NCBI GenBank assembly: GCA_963691655.1
Contig: OY829329.1
Location: 79,540,613-79,604,612, forward strand
Direction: 5' to 3'
DNA from: Toxonevra muliebris
Taxonomy: Eukaryota; Arthropoda; Insecta; Diptera; Pallopteridae
DNA: 64,000 nt
A model generated the notes under the pieces. It was not told the origin of the DNA. It made no database searches and saw only the letters and a program-made list of their open reading frames with translations. Positions 49,301-58,429 of the stretch are shown here, in pieces (the stretch's first letter is position 1; each line of letters begins with the position of its first letter). The translations under genes were made by a program, and so were the position numbers.

Positions 49301-50439
49301 GACGCATAAGTCAGTGTTCAATATTACGACCCAAGGCGCAAGTGAGTGTTTGGATGCAATTCACGGTACTAGCACGAAGATCATTACGTTCCATGTCAAG
49401 AAATTTGGTAAGTTACGCACACACAAACACACACACGTTGCTTAAGCAATATCACCAATTCAGGAAAATCTAAAAATTCTTGTAGCTTGCTGTTCAATTG
49501 CGTCTTATAATGCACATTGTCGTCGCTGCTTTATTGGGCATTGTATTTTGGGATATTGGCAATGATGGCGCTAAAGTCTTAAGCAATTCTTCATGCATTT
49601 TTTTCGTGGTGATGTTTATATTCTTTGGCAATGCAATGCCTTCGATACTATTGTGTAAATATACAAATTTCAAATGAAGATAATGATGAAATTTCTGATT
49701 TTAAGCAAAATTTTGTTTTTTCTTTGAACTTTTTTTTAGGTCCACAAGATACTGCCGTTTTTATACGAGAATATCTTAATGGTTGGTATTCGCTAACAGC
49801 TTATTATATAGCAAAAATTATCTCAGATCTACCGATGCAGTTCATTTGCCCGACATTCTTTATAACGATCGTATATTTCATGACGGGGCAACCGGATGAT
49901 ATGGCACGCTTTGCGATGTGCTGGGGTATTAGTCTGCTGATTGCCGTAATCGGACATTTTATTGGCTTGGTATTCGGTTCCACATTCGATTTGCAGGTAT
50001 GTTTGTGAGAAAGTGTTTTGTACTATTAAAAAACATTTACATAATGTCATTTAGTCGAATTTAATGTGTTGCTTCCTTACCTTCAACTTAGATGGCCGTA
50101 TTTCTGGTGCCCGGGATCACTGTACCTTTTATGATATTCTCTGGTTTCTTCATACGCATGCATGAGTTGGCTCCCTTTCTACGACCTGCTTGTGATATCT
50201 CATTCTATCGTTATACCATGGAAGGTTACATGCAAGCGATTTATGGTTATGACCGTGCAGATTTAGCGTGTAATATTGACTTTTGCTACTTCAAATCACC
50301 GCAGAAGTTTCTCAAAGAATTGGGCATGTGGGGAGATTTGTATGGGCGTGATTTGTTGGCGCTACTGTTGTGGGTTGTTGTATTAAAAGTGTTATTCTTC
50401 TTGAGTTTAGTGTTGCGTATAAGAAAGGCGCAAAGATGA
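40344..50439 (+). CDS. ABCG-family half-transporter B, complete
   Basis: Half-transporter of the ABCG/White type in ten exons: 40344-40533, 45069-45195, 45281-45470, 45567-45951, 46020-46142, 48510-48548, 49226-49407, 49486-49654, 49740-49996, 50092-50439 (TGA). They sum to 670 codons (669 residues). Walker A GPSGAGKT is at residues 89-96, Q-loop YIPQD about 132-136, signature ISGGE 190-194, Walker B VMFFDE 210-215, PTSGLDS 216-222 and switch His 247 (VVHQPS). The membrane domain occupies about residues 420-665, with hydrophobic spans in the last three exons. The start ATG follows AATAAC and the exon ends in phase 1 like the missing exon of gene A; the 49740 exon has the same length (257 nt) as the 25433 exon of A, so the two are paralogues. 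Insect ABCGs of this group are thought to act in lipid or steroid handling; the substrate cannot be read from sequence. Intron 1 (4.5 kb) and intron 5 (2.4 kb) hold transposons. Confidence 0.95.
40822..41010 (-). mobile_element. Internally deleted family A SINE
   Basis: Lies in intron 1 of the ABCG-B gene, opposite to it. The minus strand has the GACGACCTCGATAGTC head at about 41008, box B GGTTCGATTCC near 40945, and the shared 3' end CACTCTAACCTAACCTT near 40822. The central body segment present in the 39036 copy (about 110 bp) is missing. TGCATTT on both sides may be a short TSD. Confidence 0.75.
42040..42315 (+). pseudogene. Mariner transposase fragment, internally deleted
   Basis: The frame 42071-42262 reads [20 protein letters not shown] and [19 protein letters not shown], the block around the second catalytic Asp of mariner transposases. 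The next part jumps to [12 protein letters not shown] (about 42268-42300), which normally lies at the C terminus. The stretch holding the third catalytic Asp is therefore deleted. It sits in intron 1 of ABCG-B. No terminal repeats were found. Confidence 0.8.
43374..43626 (-). mobile_element. MITE, copy 1 (inverted relative to copy at 63702)
   Basis: About 253 bp with inverted ends: TGAGCTGTTGCGTGCAAAGG on the left, and the reverse complement of ACCACTTTTGCACACAACG on the right. The interior matches the 63702-63958 copy in opposite orientation (for example TTTGGATTTTCACCTTCAGG and ACCAATGTATTTTTAAAAATCAG). It lies in intron 1 of ABCG-B. No coding capacity was seen; it is a non-autonomous DNA element. 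Confidence 0.8.
44500..44999. mobile_element. 500-bp element with 14-bp TIRs and 8-bp TSD
   Basis: The left end TAACGCTCGTATCT (44500-44513) is exactly matched by AGATACGAGCGTTA (44986-44999). Exact 8-bp duplications ATGATAGC flank it (44492-44499 and 45000-45007). An 8-bp TSD fits hAT or P-like transposition, but the ends are not ones I recognise. A 127-codon frame (44617-45000) runs to a TAA inside the right repeat. It has no recognisable domain and may be fortuitous. CAGTTTTT motifs recur inside both ends. The element ends 69 bp before exon 2 of ABCG-B. Confidence 0.85.
46430..47400 (+). pseudogene. Jockey-like LINE remnant in ABCG-B intron 5
   Basis: Plus strand, broken frames. The reverse transcriptase N-terminal region is seen as [22 protein letters not shown] at about 46570-46635, then [23 protein letters not shown] near 46674-46740. 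About 500 bp on, a C-terminal zinc-knuckle region ([24 protein letters not shown]) is recognisable near 47250-47340. The central polymerase domain is deleted or unrecognisable. It lies between exon 46020-46142 and micro-exon 48510-48548. Confidence 0.65.
48510..48548 (+). other. 39-nt symmetric micro-exon of ABCG-B
   Basis: It is preceded by a pyrimidine-rich acceptor ending TTTTTCTATAG and followed by donor GTGAGT. Both borders are phase 1, matching the exon before (ends phase 1 at 46142) and after (starts at 49226). It adds 13 codons ([13 protein letters not shown], with border codons) to the cytosolic linker between the ATPase and the membrane domain. Skipping it also keeps the frame, giving 656 residues. 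It is predicted from sequence only. Confidence 0.6.
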
Positions 50440-50549
50440 AAATTACATTAGTAGTGAACAATTTGTATGTAGATAGATTTATATGTACATAGATATATGT
50501 AAAATGTGATTTTTTGTTGTATTTCATAATGTTCAATTAATTTTTAAGA

Positions 50550-50555
50550 AATAAA
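50550..50555 (+). terminator. Polyadenylation signal AATAAA of ABCG-B
   Basis: The hexamer lies about 110 nt after the stop at 50437-50439 of ABCG-B. The convergent Cdc23 gene ends about 330 bp further on, so the two transcripts end tail to tail. Confidence 0.55.
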
Positions 50556-50881
50556 TATTTTTTTACCAAGGGAAATTGGCGCATTATTTTTGTTTTTGTT
50601 CTTGTTTTACGATTTTTTATTTGAGTTTTGACATTTCAAATACAAACAACTAGAAATTAAAACAAAACCGCATAATGTTTTAACTCAATATACACGGTGT
50701 TAATTAATAATTAGTCTTATTCTTTAATATTTTACATTTAACTGAGAGCTTAATGTGCATATTATAAATACTAACTGCTTGGTTCAGTATGTGTGTTTTA
50801 AATGTGGCACAAAAAAGAAAAGTTCAAATCAAATCGAAAATCATAAAAATCACTTAAAATTTATGCATCAAATTTTGATTA

Positions 50882-50887
50882 TTTTAT
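50882..50887 (-). terminator. Polyadenylation signal of Cdc23
   Basis: TTTATT on the + strand is AATAAA on the minus strand, about 55 nt after the Cdc23 stop codon (50940-50942). Confidence 0.4.
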
Positions 50888-50939
50888 TACTAACCTAAAA
50901 AAGCCTAATTTATCGCATGCGGTAAAATCTTTAAAAAAA

Positions 50940-53900
50940 TTAATCAATAGAAACAGCAGAAATTTCCATAGAATGCTCTCCCTCTTCATCATCTTCATTA
51001 CCGTCATCTGAGAGTACAATGGTGGTAGCGACTGTAGTATTCTTGGTGGTGGTTGAGTTTGTTGCCGCTGCCGCCGCTAGTGCTGCTGCTCTGTTCGCCT
51101 GCAATTGCAATGCCGCTGCCGAAGTGCTGGCTATAGGAGTACCTCCTAAATCACTTTCGCTTAAGCTCATATCATCACTAGCGGATGCGGTGTGATGACG
51201 TGCTGCCACCTTGAGAGTACTATTTGTTGGGCCACTCGATGCACAAATTTGTGCATCTAAATTAGCGCTGGAGAGCGTTGGATTTGTTTTGCGACACGAT
51301 AACACATAATTCGAGTATTTATAATCTAAATCGCTTATATCCAAGTCCATATCGTCATCAGAAGAGGTGTCAGCATTAGCGACAGTGGCTGCAGCTGCGG
51401 CAGCAGTTGTCGTAGCCTTTGAGGCTGCAGCGGATCCAGCCAGCGGTGTTGTTTCAGTTGTGCTCGCTTTCCCACTGCGTTTGTTTTCAATGGTTTTCAG
51501 TAAAGATTTCGCTTCGGATTTTCGCTGAAATTTATAGTTAGAAGTATTATATATAAAACAAATCACAATTTTCGAACTATGGGAGAATTATCAAAAATAT
51601 AATTATACTAAAATCTTGAACAAAAACCAATCTTAAATTTCACCAAAATGCATATCTAAGCCAAAACCCAAAGTAAGTCAAAATAAAACCAAAATTAGTC
51701 CAAATTTCAGTTAGAAACAGCCAAAAAATCAAACCAATATCTATTCTGACCAAAATTTAGAACAAAGCTCAAACCAAAAACTACACCAAAATTCAGACAA
51801 AGAATCAGATCAAAAACAGCCCAAAACTAGGTTAAATTCAGACTAAAAGCAGATCTAAACACAAACCAAATTCAGACAAAAAATTAGATCGAAATTTCTA
51901 TCAGAAGTCAGATCAAAACTCAGACTACATTCAGACCGAAATTCAGAACAAAACTGAGTCAAAAATTCAAACCAAAAATAATCAGCCCTATTCTAAATAT
52001 TCCCATAATGAACCTCCAGGGAAAATTTGATCTTTTTCTTTCTTTTCCTATCGGAATAAGGGGGAAAGAAACAAAGTCCATATGTGATGCAGCTCTAGAT
52101 TTATTCAGTCTATTGTTGACATCATCTATTCCACCGTCTGTAATCATCATGCTGACTAATTGTAAGTATGATGCAAGGTTACGTTAGTTCGGCTGATGTG
52201 TGTGCGTCGGAAGCAGTGGTTCTGATTGAAAACTGTAATCTCCTGTTGCTTTATTTAGCTTCAATTTCTGTACTTTTTCTCTGATTTCCTTAATATTACG
52301 TGGCGTAGTCACGACCCTCAGTGGATTGGAATCTAACTACCTTCTTCGATATCATCAAATATTGGCTGGTATTTGTAGCCCGGCTCCATCTAGGAGTCTG
52401 GAACTGTCGTGGCAATGTGTAAAATATTATGGTAGTCGACATGATTGGTTATTCTCGGACTACTTAAACTATACTATATTAAGACCTAAAAATACCATTT
52501 TCACATTATAACAAGACGCTGAAAAATTAAGAAAAAAATTAAAGAACGTTTGCCAAATTTCGAGTCTTATGCCTACTATTATTAGTATCACTTTTAAAAT
52601 ATATTAGACTGTTTGGCCTACAAATTCAAAAGCTAGAGTGAAAAAATTCAATTGAGATTTTGTTTTTTGGCTGTAATGCTACAAATTTGAAATGAAAAAT
52701 TCTCTACTTACATCATCCGATTCTAGACATTTATGTGCATAGTAAGCTGCACGATCGTATTGCCCCTTGCTTTCGTAATAATTTGCCAGCGTCATATAAC
52801 CATGAAAGAGACTCTGCTTATCTGATGCTGACCGTTCATCTTCGCAGTATACTACATAGCATTGCACAGCATTATCAAATTCGCCAAGTTTTTCATGTAT
52901 ATTCGCTAATTTGTACATGGAAACACCTTCAATATCGCCTACATCGCATGCCTTCCAATAGCATTTGATTGCATTATCACATTTGTCCAACTTCTCGTAT
53001 GTTTCACCCAATGCCACTAACATGCGACTATCATACGGACGCAATTGATGCGCTATTTTAAAGTAATACAAACTATAATAGTGCATTTTGAGTATTTCGT
53101 AAGATTGTCCCAAACCGTACCAGGCACGGTAGTCACGTTTGTTCACCTCTGAAATTGTTGAGAAAAAGCAATAATTATAAAACTATAGATATTTTCATTT
53201 CAGCTTACCAACAGCCTTGCGATAACTTTGTATAGCAGCATTTGTATTCTTGAGTTCCATAAACTCATGTCCCATTAAAGTCCAAGCCGAAAGATATTTG
53301 GGATTTAGTTTCAGTGCACGTTGAAAGTACATTATGGCCATTTGATGATCGCATCGAATACTGTAGTAGTTGCCTATAAAACGCACAAGTTTTAACGTAA
53401 TGATAAGCTACAATAAGCAGGTGAAACTAAGTTACAACTATAAAATATCACTCACCGATGACACAACATGTTTCCGGGCAATATTTATTAATGCCCACAG
53501 CTTTGTGAGCCAACTGTGCCATTTCAGTCTTTAATTCCTTGACAAAGAGTAAATTTGAGTAAGTATCCATATTGTCCAGACGATACGGATCGGTTTCCTG
53601 AAGTGCTTGAAATATTTCAATAGCCTTTTCAACATCTAAATGCGAGAGTAAATAAATTAATTTTATCTTTAATTTCATACCATTTTTAATTTTGTTTCTT
53701 GCCAGGACAGCACCTTGCACTACTTACCACGTTTATTGTGATAAGCCAATGCCATCTGGGAGGTCACGTATACACACTTGCGAAAGCCGGCATTTTGTAG
53801 CTCTTCATACGCCTTCAGGCCCTCATCATTCAAATACAACTCAATAAAGGTGTGTGCCACGAAAAAGTGACGCATCCAGTGACCACCAAAGTTCAACGTT

Positions 53901-54604
53901 AACATTTTCTCTTTCTCTGTAATTAATGGTGCTAATTCTACATATGCTGCCCATAGCATAGGTGCTGCCCTTATGGCTTCAACAAGCACTTGTATCGCCA
54001 CTTGATTTAGATTTAGTGTCTTAAGTACCACGCCATACAGATACATGCCATAACCATCGAGACGGCCGCGTGAATACTCTGCGCGCAGTGTTGCCAATAG
54101 TTCCGCAAGATCACGCATATATCCTGTATCATTGAGATTTGATTGATCTGTGGTGGAGTCAAGCCGCCGCTTCTCACGTGCCATATACGTTGCATATAGA
54201 TGCAGAAACCTTGGTACTCGTGATTCACAATTGCGTACAAAATACGCTGCACGATCATATTCACGCACATCGAAATAACTTTTTGCCAAAAAATAGTTAT
54301 CATACTCTAAAGGTGCAATATCCTCGAGAAACTGACAAGGATGGCTGACGCTGTTTGATTCATCTTCATTGCCAGCAGAGGTGTCTTTTGCAGCAATCGG
54401 CGTAATAAAGCTAAAGCAGCTATTGCGCTTATTGCTGTCCAAGTTGGTTTTCACCTGCTCACATTCCATATCAGCCAATCCGTGGTTCATTTCTGACAAC
54501 CATTTAGCACTTTGGATCAAACCCCGTTTCTGGCATTCGATAATGCCGCGACGGATTTCACGTTTGACATCTTGCAACGGTATATTGAATAAATCTTCTT
54601 CCAT
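50940..54604 (-). CDS. Cdc23: Cdc23/APC8, TPR subunit of the anaphase-promoting complex
   Basis: Scaffold TPR subunit of the APC/C ubiquitin ligase, which drives metaphase-anaphase transition and mitotic exit. Exons (minus strand): 54604-53728, 53635-53456, 53373-53209, 53148-52712, 51524-50940, all GT-AG with matching phases; 747 residues. The N-terminal region carries [19 protein letters not shown] and [13 protein letters not shown]. The TPR array carries [63 protein letters not shown] and [20 protein letters not shown], near-identical in form to CDC23 of other animals. Animal CDC23 is usually about 600-680 residues. Here the last exon adds about 190 residues rich in Ala, Thr and Ser with acidic clusters ([25 protein letters not shown]). 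The ATG at 54602-54604 has no better upstream alternative. The promoter is shared with the divergent phospholipase-like pseudogene. Confidence 0.97.
51640..51985 (-). repeat. Degenerate minisatellite in Cdc23 intron 4, inverse of the ABCG-A repeat
   Basis: The + strand shows repeated CCAAAATTCAGAC/CAAACCA-type units, the reverse complement of the TTTTGGTCTGAA units at 23756-24480. Units are imperfect, about 12-18 nt. It lies in the 1.2-kb intron 51525-52711. Confidence 0.6.
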
Positions 54605-55035
54605 TATAATCTAATGCAATCTACCAGCAACAATTAAGTTTCTTGTTTTATATATCTTCTTTTTAATTACGATAGTTTTTTCATTTGCTTTATCGTCTTC
54701 CCGCAACAAACAAACAATATCAAACAAAACATAACCTAATTTCTTTCATTGAAGATGACATTTGTATTGCAATTGTAATAGAATTCTGTATTCTGGGCAG
54801 ACGGGATGCCAGTCAAAAGTTTTCTTTCAATTGAAATTGGCAAAAAAGTTGTTTACTATACTTCTCAGCTAAATATAATTAGAATGTTATGCATATATTT
54901 GAAGGAACGCAATTCAGTTTCAGTATACTGCAATGTGGCAACTTCCGAAGTATCAAGAAAATAAGCAGACTCAAAAAAGGTAGTGTTTTTCCCCGTTTAA
55001 TTGTCAAGGACAGTATCAAGATCGCTTGAAGGAGA
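54605..55035. promoter_or_regulatory. Divergent promoter region between Cdc23 and phospholipase-like copy 1
   Basis: 431 bp separate the Cdc23 ATG (minus) from the ATG of the decayed phospholipase copy (plus), so control elements of both must lie here or overlap exons. No clear TATA box or initiator stands out. Confidence 0.45.
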
Positions 55036-56521
55036 ATGTGGAAGATTTTATTATTCAAGATACTAATTCTGTTTGGAAGCAACAGTTTCGCTGAGCTTTG
55101 GAGTAAAGCCCCGCATTTATCACCTGTTATTTTTGGTTAGTTTTACTTCCATCCATAAATATGTAGTATGACAATAGCACGTACATATTCTGCTAATGTG
55201 AATACATAATAAAAATTTTTTATCTTTTTGTAAACAAACTATTCTATTTATAGTGCCGGGCTATGGCGGTAGTCAAGTGAACTCAAGGCTTAATAAATCC
55301 GAAGCTCCAATTTTCTATTGTTGGAAACAAACAAATTGGTTTACTTTATGGTTAAGCTTGGATTTATTAACCGCATATGCTGTGCCATGTTGGATCGACA
55401 ATGCAAAGCTTCATTACAACAATATAACACGCAAAACTACCAATACGGAAGGTGTTGAAACAGACATTCCTGGTTGTGGTGGTTCTGAAGTAGTCGAATG
55501 GATTGATCCAACACGAATTGCAACAGGTGCTTATTTCGTAAAAATAGCAAATATGTTGGTGAATATGGGTTATGAACGCTTGAAAAATATTCGTGGTGCA
55601 CCTTATGATTTTCGGAAAGCACCAAGTAAATAAATATAATCCTCCTTTTATATGCAGTTTGCCCACTAACTTCATTATTATATTTTTAGATGAGAATAAG
55701 CAGTTTTTCATAAATTTAAAGAAACTAGTTGAGGACACCTATGAAATGAATAATGAAACTCCCATCACTTTTATAACGCACAGCATGGGCAGCTTAATGG
55801 CATTAGTTTTCCTCCAGCAGCAAACAACGGAATGGAAGCAAAAGTATATCAAGCGTAAAATTAGTTTGGCTGGTGCTTAAAAGCATTGAAAATGTTTGCT
55901 ATGGGTACCTGCAATTTATTATGTTTTTAAAATTTAAAAAAATTTTTAGGAGATGATTTGGATAGTTTATTTTTGTATTCGAGCCTAATGAAGCAAGTAC
56001 AAATAACAAATCCCTCCACTGCCTGGATGCTGCCATCACCATTTTTTTTTTGGAAACCGTCGGAGGTTCTCGTTGAAACACCATAACGCATTTATACAAT
56101 GGCGCATTTGAAAGATTTTTTTAAAGACATTAATTATCCAATTGGATGGGAGATGCGTAAAGATAATTTACAGTACACAATTAATTTCAGTCCCCCAGAT
56201 GTCGAATTACATTGCCTATATGGTGATGATTTGAATACAGTAGAAAGGTTTATTTAATTTGCATTTTTATATTTTCATTTAAGCTTTCAAATTCGTCGTG
56301 TTTTTGTTTAGATTGCAATATGAAAAGGACAATATAGCTGACGAAATACCAACATTTATAATGGGTATAGGTGATGGCACCGTGAATCAACGTTCCTTGC
56401 GCGCAAGCCACTCTTGGTTAGGCTATCAAAAGTCAAAAATAATAAATCTGCCCATATCTGGTGTAGGTCATATGCAAATTCGGACGTTTTGATATATATT
56501 AAAAACGTGCTTGCATTGTGA
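55036..56521 (+). pseudogene. Lysosomal phospholipase A2/LCAT-like copy 1, unprocessed pseudogene
   Basis: Five exons collinear with the intact copy: 55036-55135 (signal peptide MWKILLFKILILFG..., ending LSPVIF as in copy 2), 55254-55625, 55690-55904, 55950-56247, 56312-56521. Exon 2 keeps VPGYGGSQ, IDPT and RGAPYDFRKAP; exon 3 keeps the nucleophile motif THSMGS; exon 5 keeps GDGTVN and GHM. Three lesions break it. About 13 nt are lost after SLAGA in exon 3 (near 55878), giving an immediate TAA. A TAA replaces an Asn codon in exon 4 (near 56086). About 10 nt are lost near 56480 in exon 5, so the C-terminal DVLIYIKNVL continues in another frame. A product stopping in exon 3 would lack the catalytic Asp and His. 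Introns are retained, so it arose by tandem duplication. Splice sites survive, and transcription is possible. Confidence 0.88.
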
Positions 56522-56529
56522 TGGCAGCT

Positions 56530-58429
56530 CACTTTTTTTCTTGACAGTTTTTAAATATCTTTATATAAATAAGACAAAACAAAACAATTTTAGTATTTTA
56601 AGATACAATATAAAATGTGTGAACTATATTAAGAAAGTGTTTGTGGTCACCGTGGCGCGCAACATATGGCACAACATAAATAATTTAGTTTTTTTTTTTT
56701 CGTTTTCCACCAAAATTATTTTCGTTTGTGTTTAAATGAAATTTAACTGCATATGGTATTTTAACTTATTTTAACTCTCATTGGTTTCAGTAGTTTTTTA
56801 TTGATTGAATAACGTCTCTAATTTCTTGTGTTTTCACAACTGAAGCATTGCGCTACCGAGTGCGTTTATTAAAGCGTCGAGAGATTTATAATGGCGCGTT
56901 ATAACGCGGGATTACGTGAAAGAGAAGGTTTATGCTAATGCTCCCAAGTCAATTAAAGCACTTAAAATAATGTTTTCTAGTTGGAATTGTCTGATCCGTG
57001 AATGTACTATTCGTCACCTAATTCACACAAAAGTAAACGCAAAATACTCACTTTTCGACCCTTGTATGCAGCCGAAACTGATTTGAATTTGGAAAATCGT
57101 CGCTGACGCTGCTACTTGGAAATATTTATTTAAACATTTGTTAAAGATTTAAGTTCAGAAGACTATCAAATGTGTTTTCCCAAAATTATGAATTATTGAA
57201 GGATAAGAGCTTTAATGAAGTTAACACGGCAGAGCGCGAAAAGAAATATTTAAAACCGTTTTCAACCAGTCACAAAAAGTAGTAAAGTTATGGCATTCCA
57301 GAGCCAGAAACTGTATTGTACTGTGTAATTATAATAGTTATTTGCTAATCCCAGTCAAACAAAAATGAGAATACGATAATGTATTAAAATGTCAATTTGG
57401 CAAAAAAATGGATTGAGTGATTTGCAACTGTGTTTACTTATTGGGATATATATTAGAATTCTCATGATGAAATACCTCAGAACTTACTTTTTTAATATAC
57501 GCCCTTTTTCAATAAGCGTTTCAGTTATTATAACAAATCATTCCATCCATCATTGATCGTTTGATCTCAATCGATCCAAAATCTTGTGATATATAGATTT
57601 CCCATTTAAAATTTTAAATAACGAGTGCAACGAATAAAATTAACGAGTCCAAAACATTTAATCTATTACAATTTCACATTACTTTTTCCAACACTCATCA
57701 TCGAGTCAGCTGTTATTGGCTGGTACATTTTATGTGAACCTAGAGTCACCGCAACACCTTTTAGTATTCGTTTCAATAACTAAAGAAAATAAATTATATT
57801 ATTTCTAATGCATTCACACAAACTTTGCATAACTAGTGAAGTGAACAATTGAGTTCAATTACTTACGACACTTTAGTAGCTCATATGTTTAACTTTTTCA
57901 GAGCTGGTACACATAAACTGAAAAGTATAGCGAAAAGTTGGCAACTCTTTCGTTGCTATTTGTTCAATGTCACTTGTTTGCGAAATAAAGCATCTGTAGT
58001 ATAAATAACAACTAAATAATAAATATTTATCAAAAAATAATTGATAATCTGAATCATTTGGAACGCCAGTGAATAGATATTAAAAAAATTATACAACGTA
58101 AAGAAAAATATACGAATGCAGTTAATATTAAGGACACCAATTCTAAGAATAACAGCTGCGAAACAATTAGAGCAATAAAACAACAAACAATGAACTACAG
58201 AATTGCAAAAACATACCTATGTAGTGTGATTGACCGTCACAGCGTCAGTGCTGATAAGTAAAGCAAAGCCATCATCTTCCAGCATTGTCGATATTCATTA
58301 TTTGTGTAATTTTATTTGTTTGCAAGCTTTAGCCACGATCACATGATAATAATTTTGCATATTTCTATTTTTGCGTTTCATTGTTATTAAATAAAATATA
58401 CTGAATTTATATTATAATTTAAAAGCAAA
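56530..58429. other. Intergenic DNA upstream of phospholipase copy 2
   Basis: No gene recognised. It should contain the promoter and 5' UTR of the gene starting at 58430. Some less AT-rich patches (56640-56660, 56850-57100) occur, but no motif can be assigned with confidence. Confidence 0.4.

Noticed and set aside
53448..53720. Alternative Met start for the second Cdc23 exon
   Set aside because: The extra N-terminal residues are intron translation. The acceptor at 53636 restores the conserved VEKAIEIF continuation.
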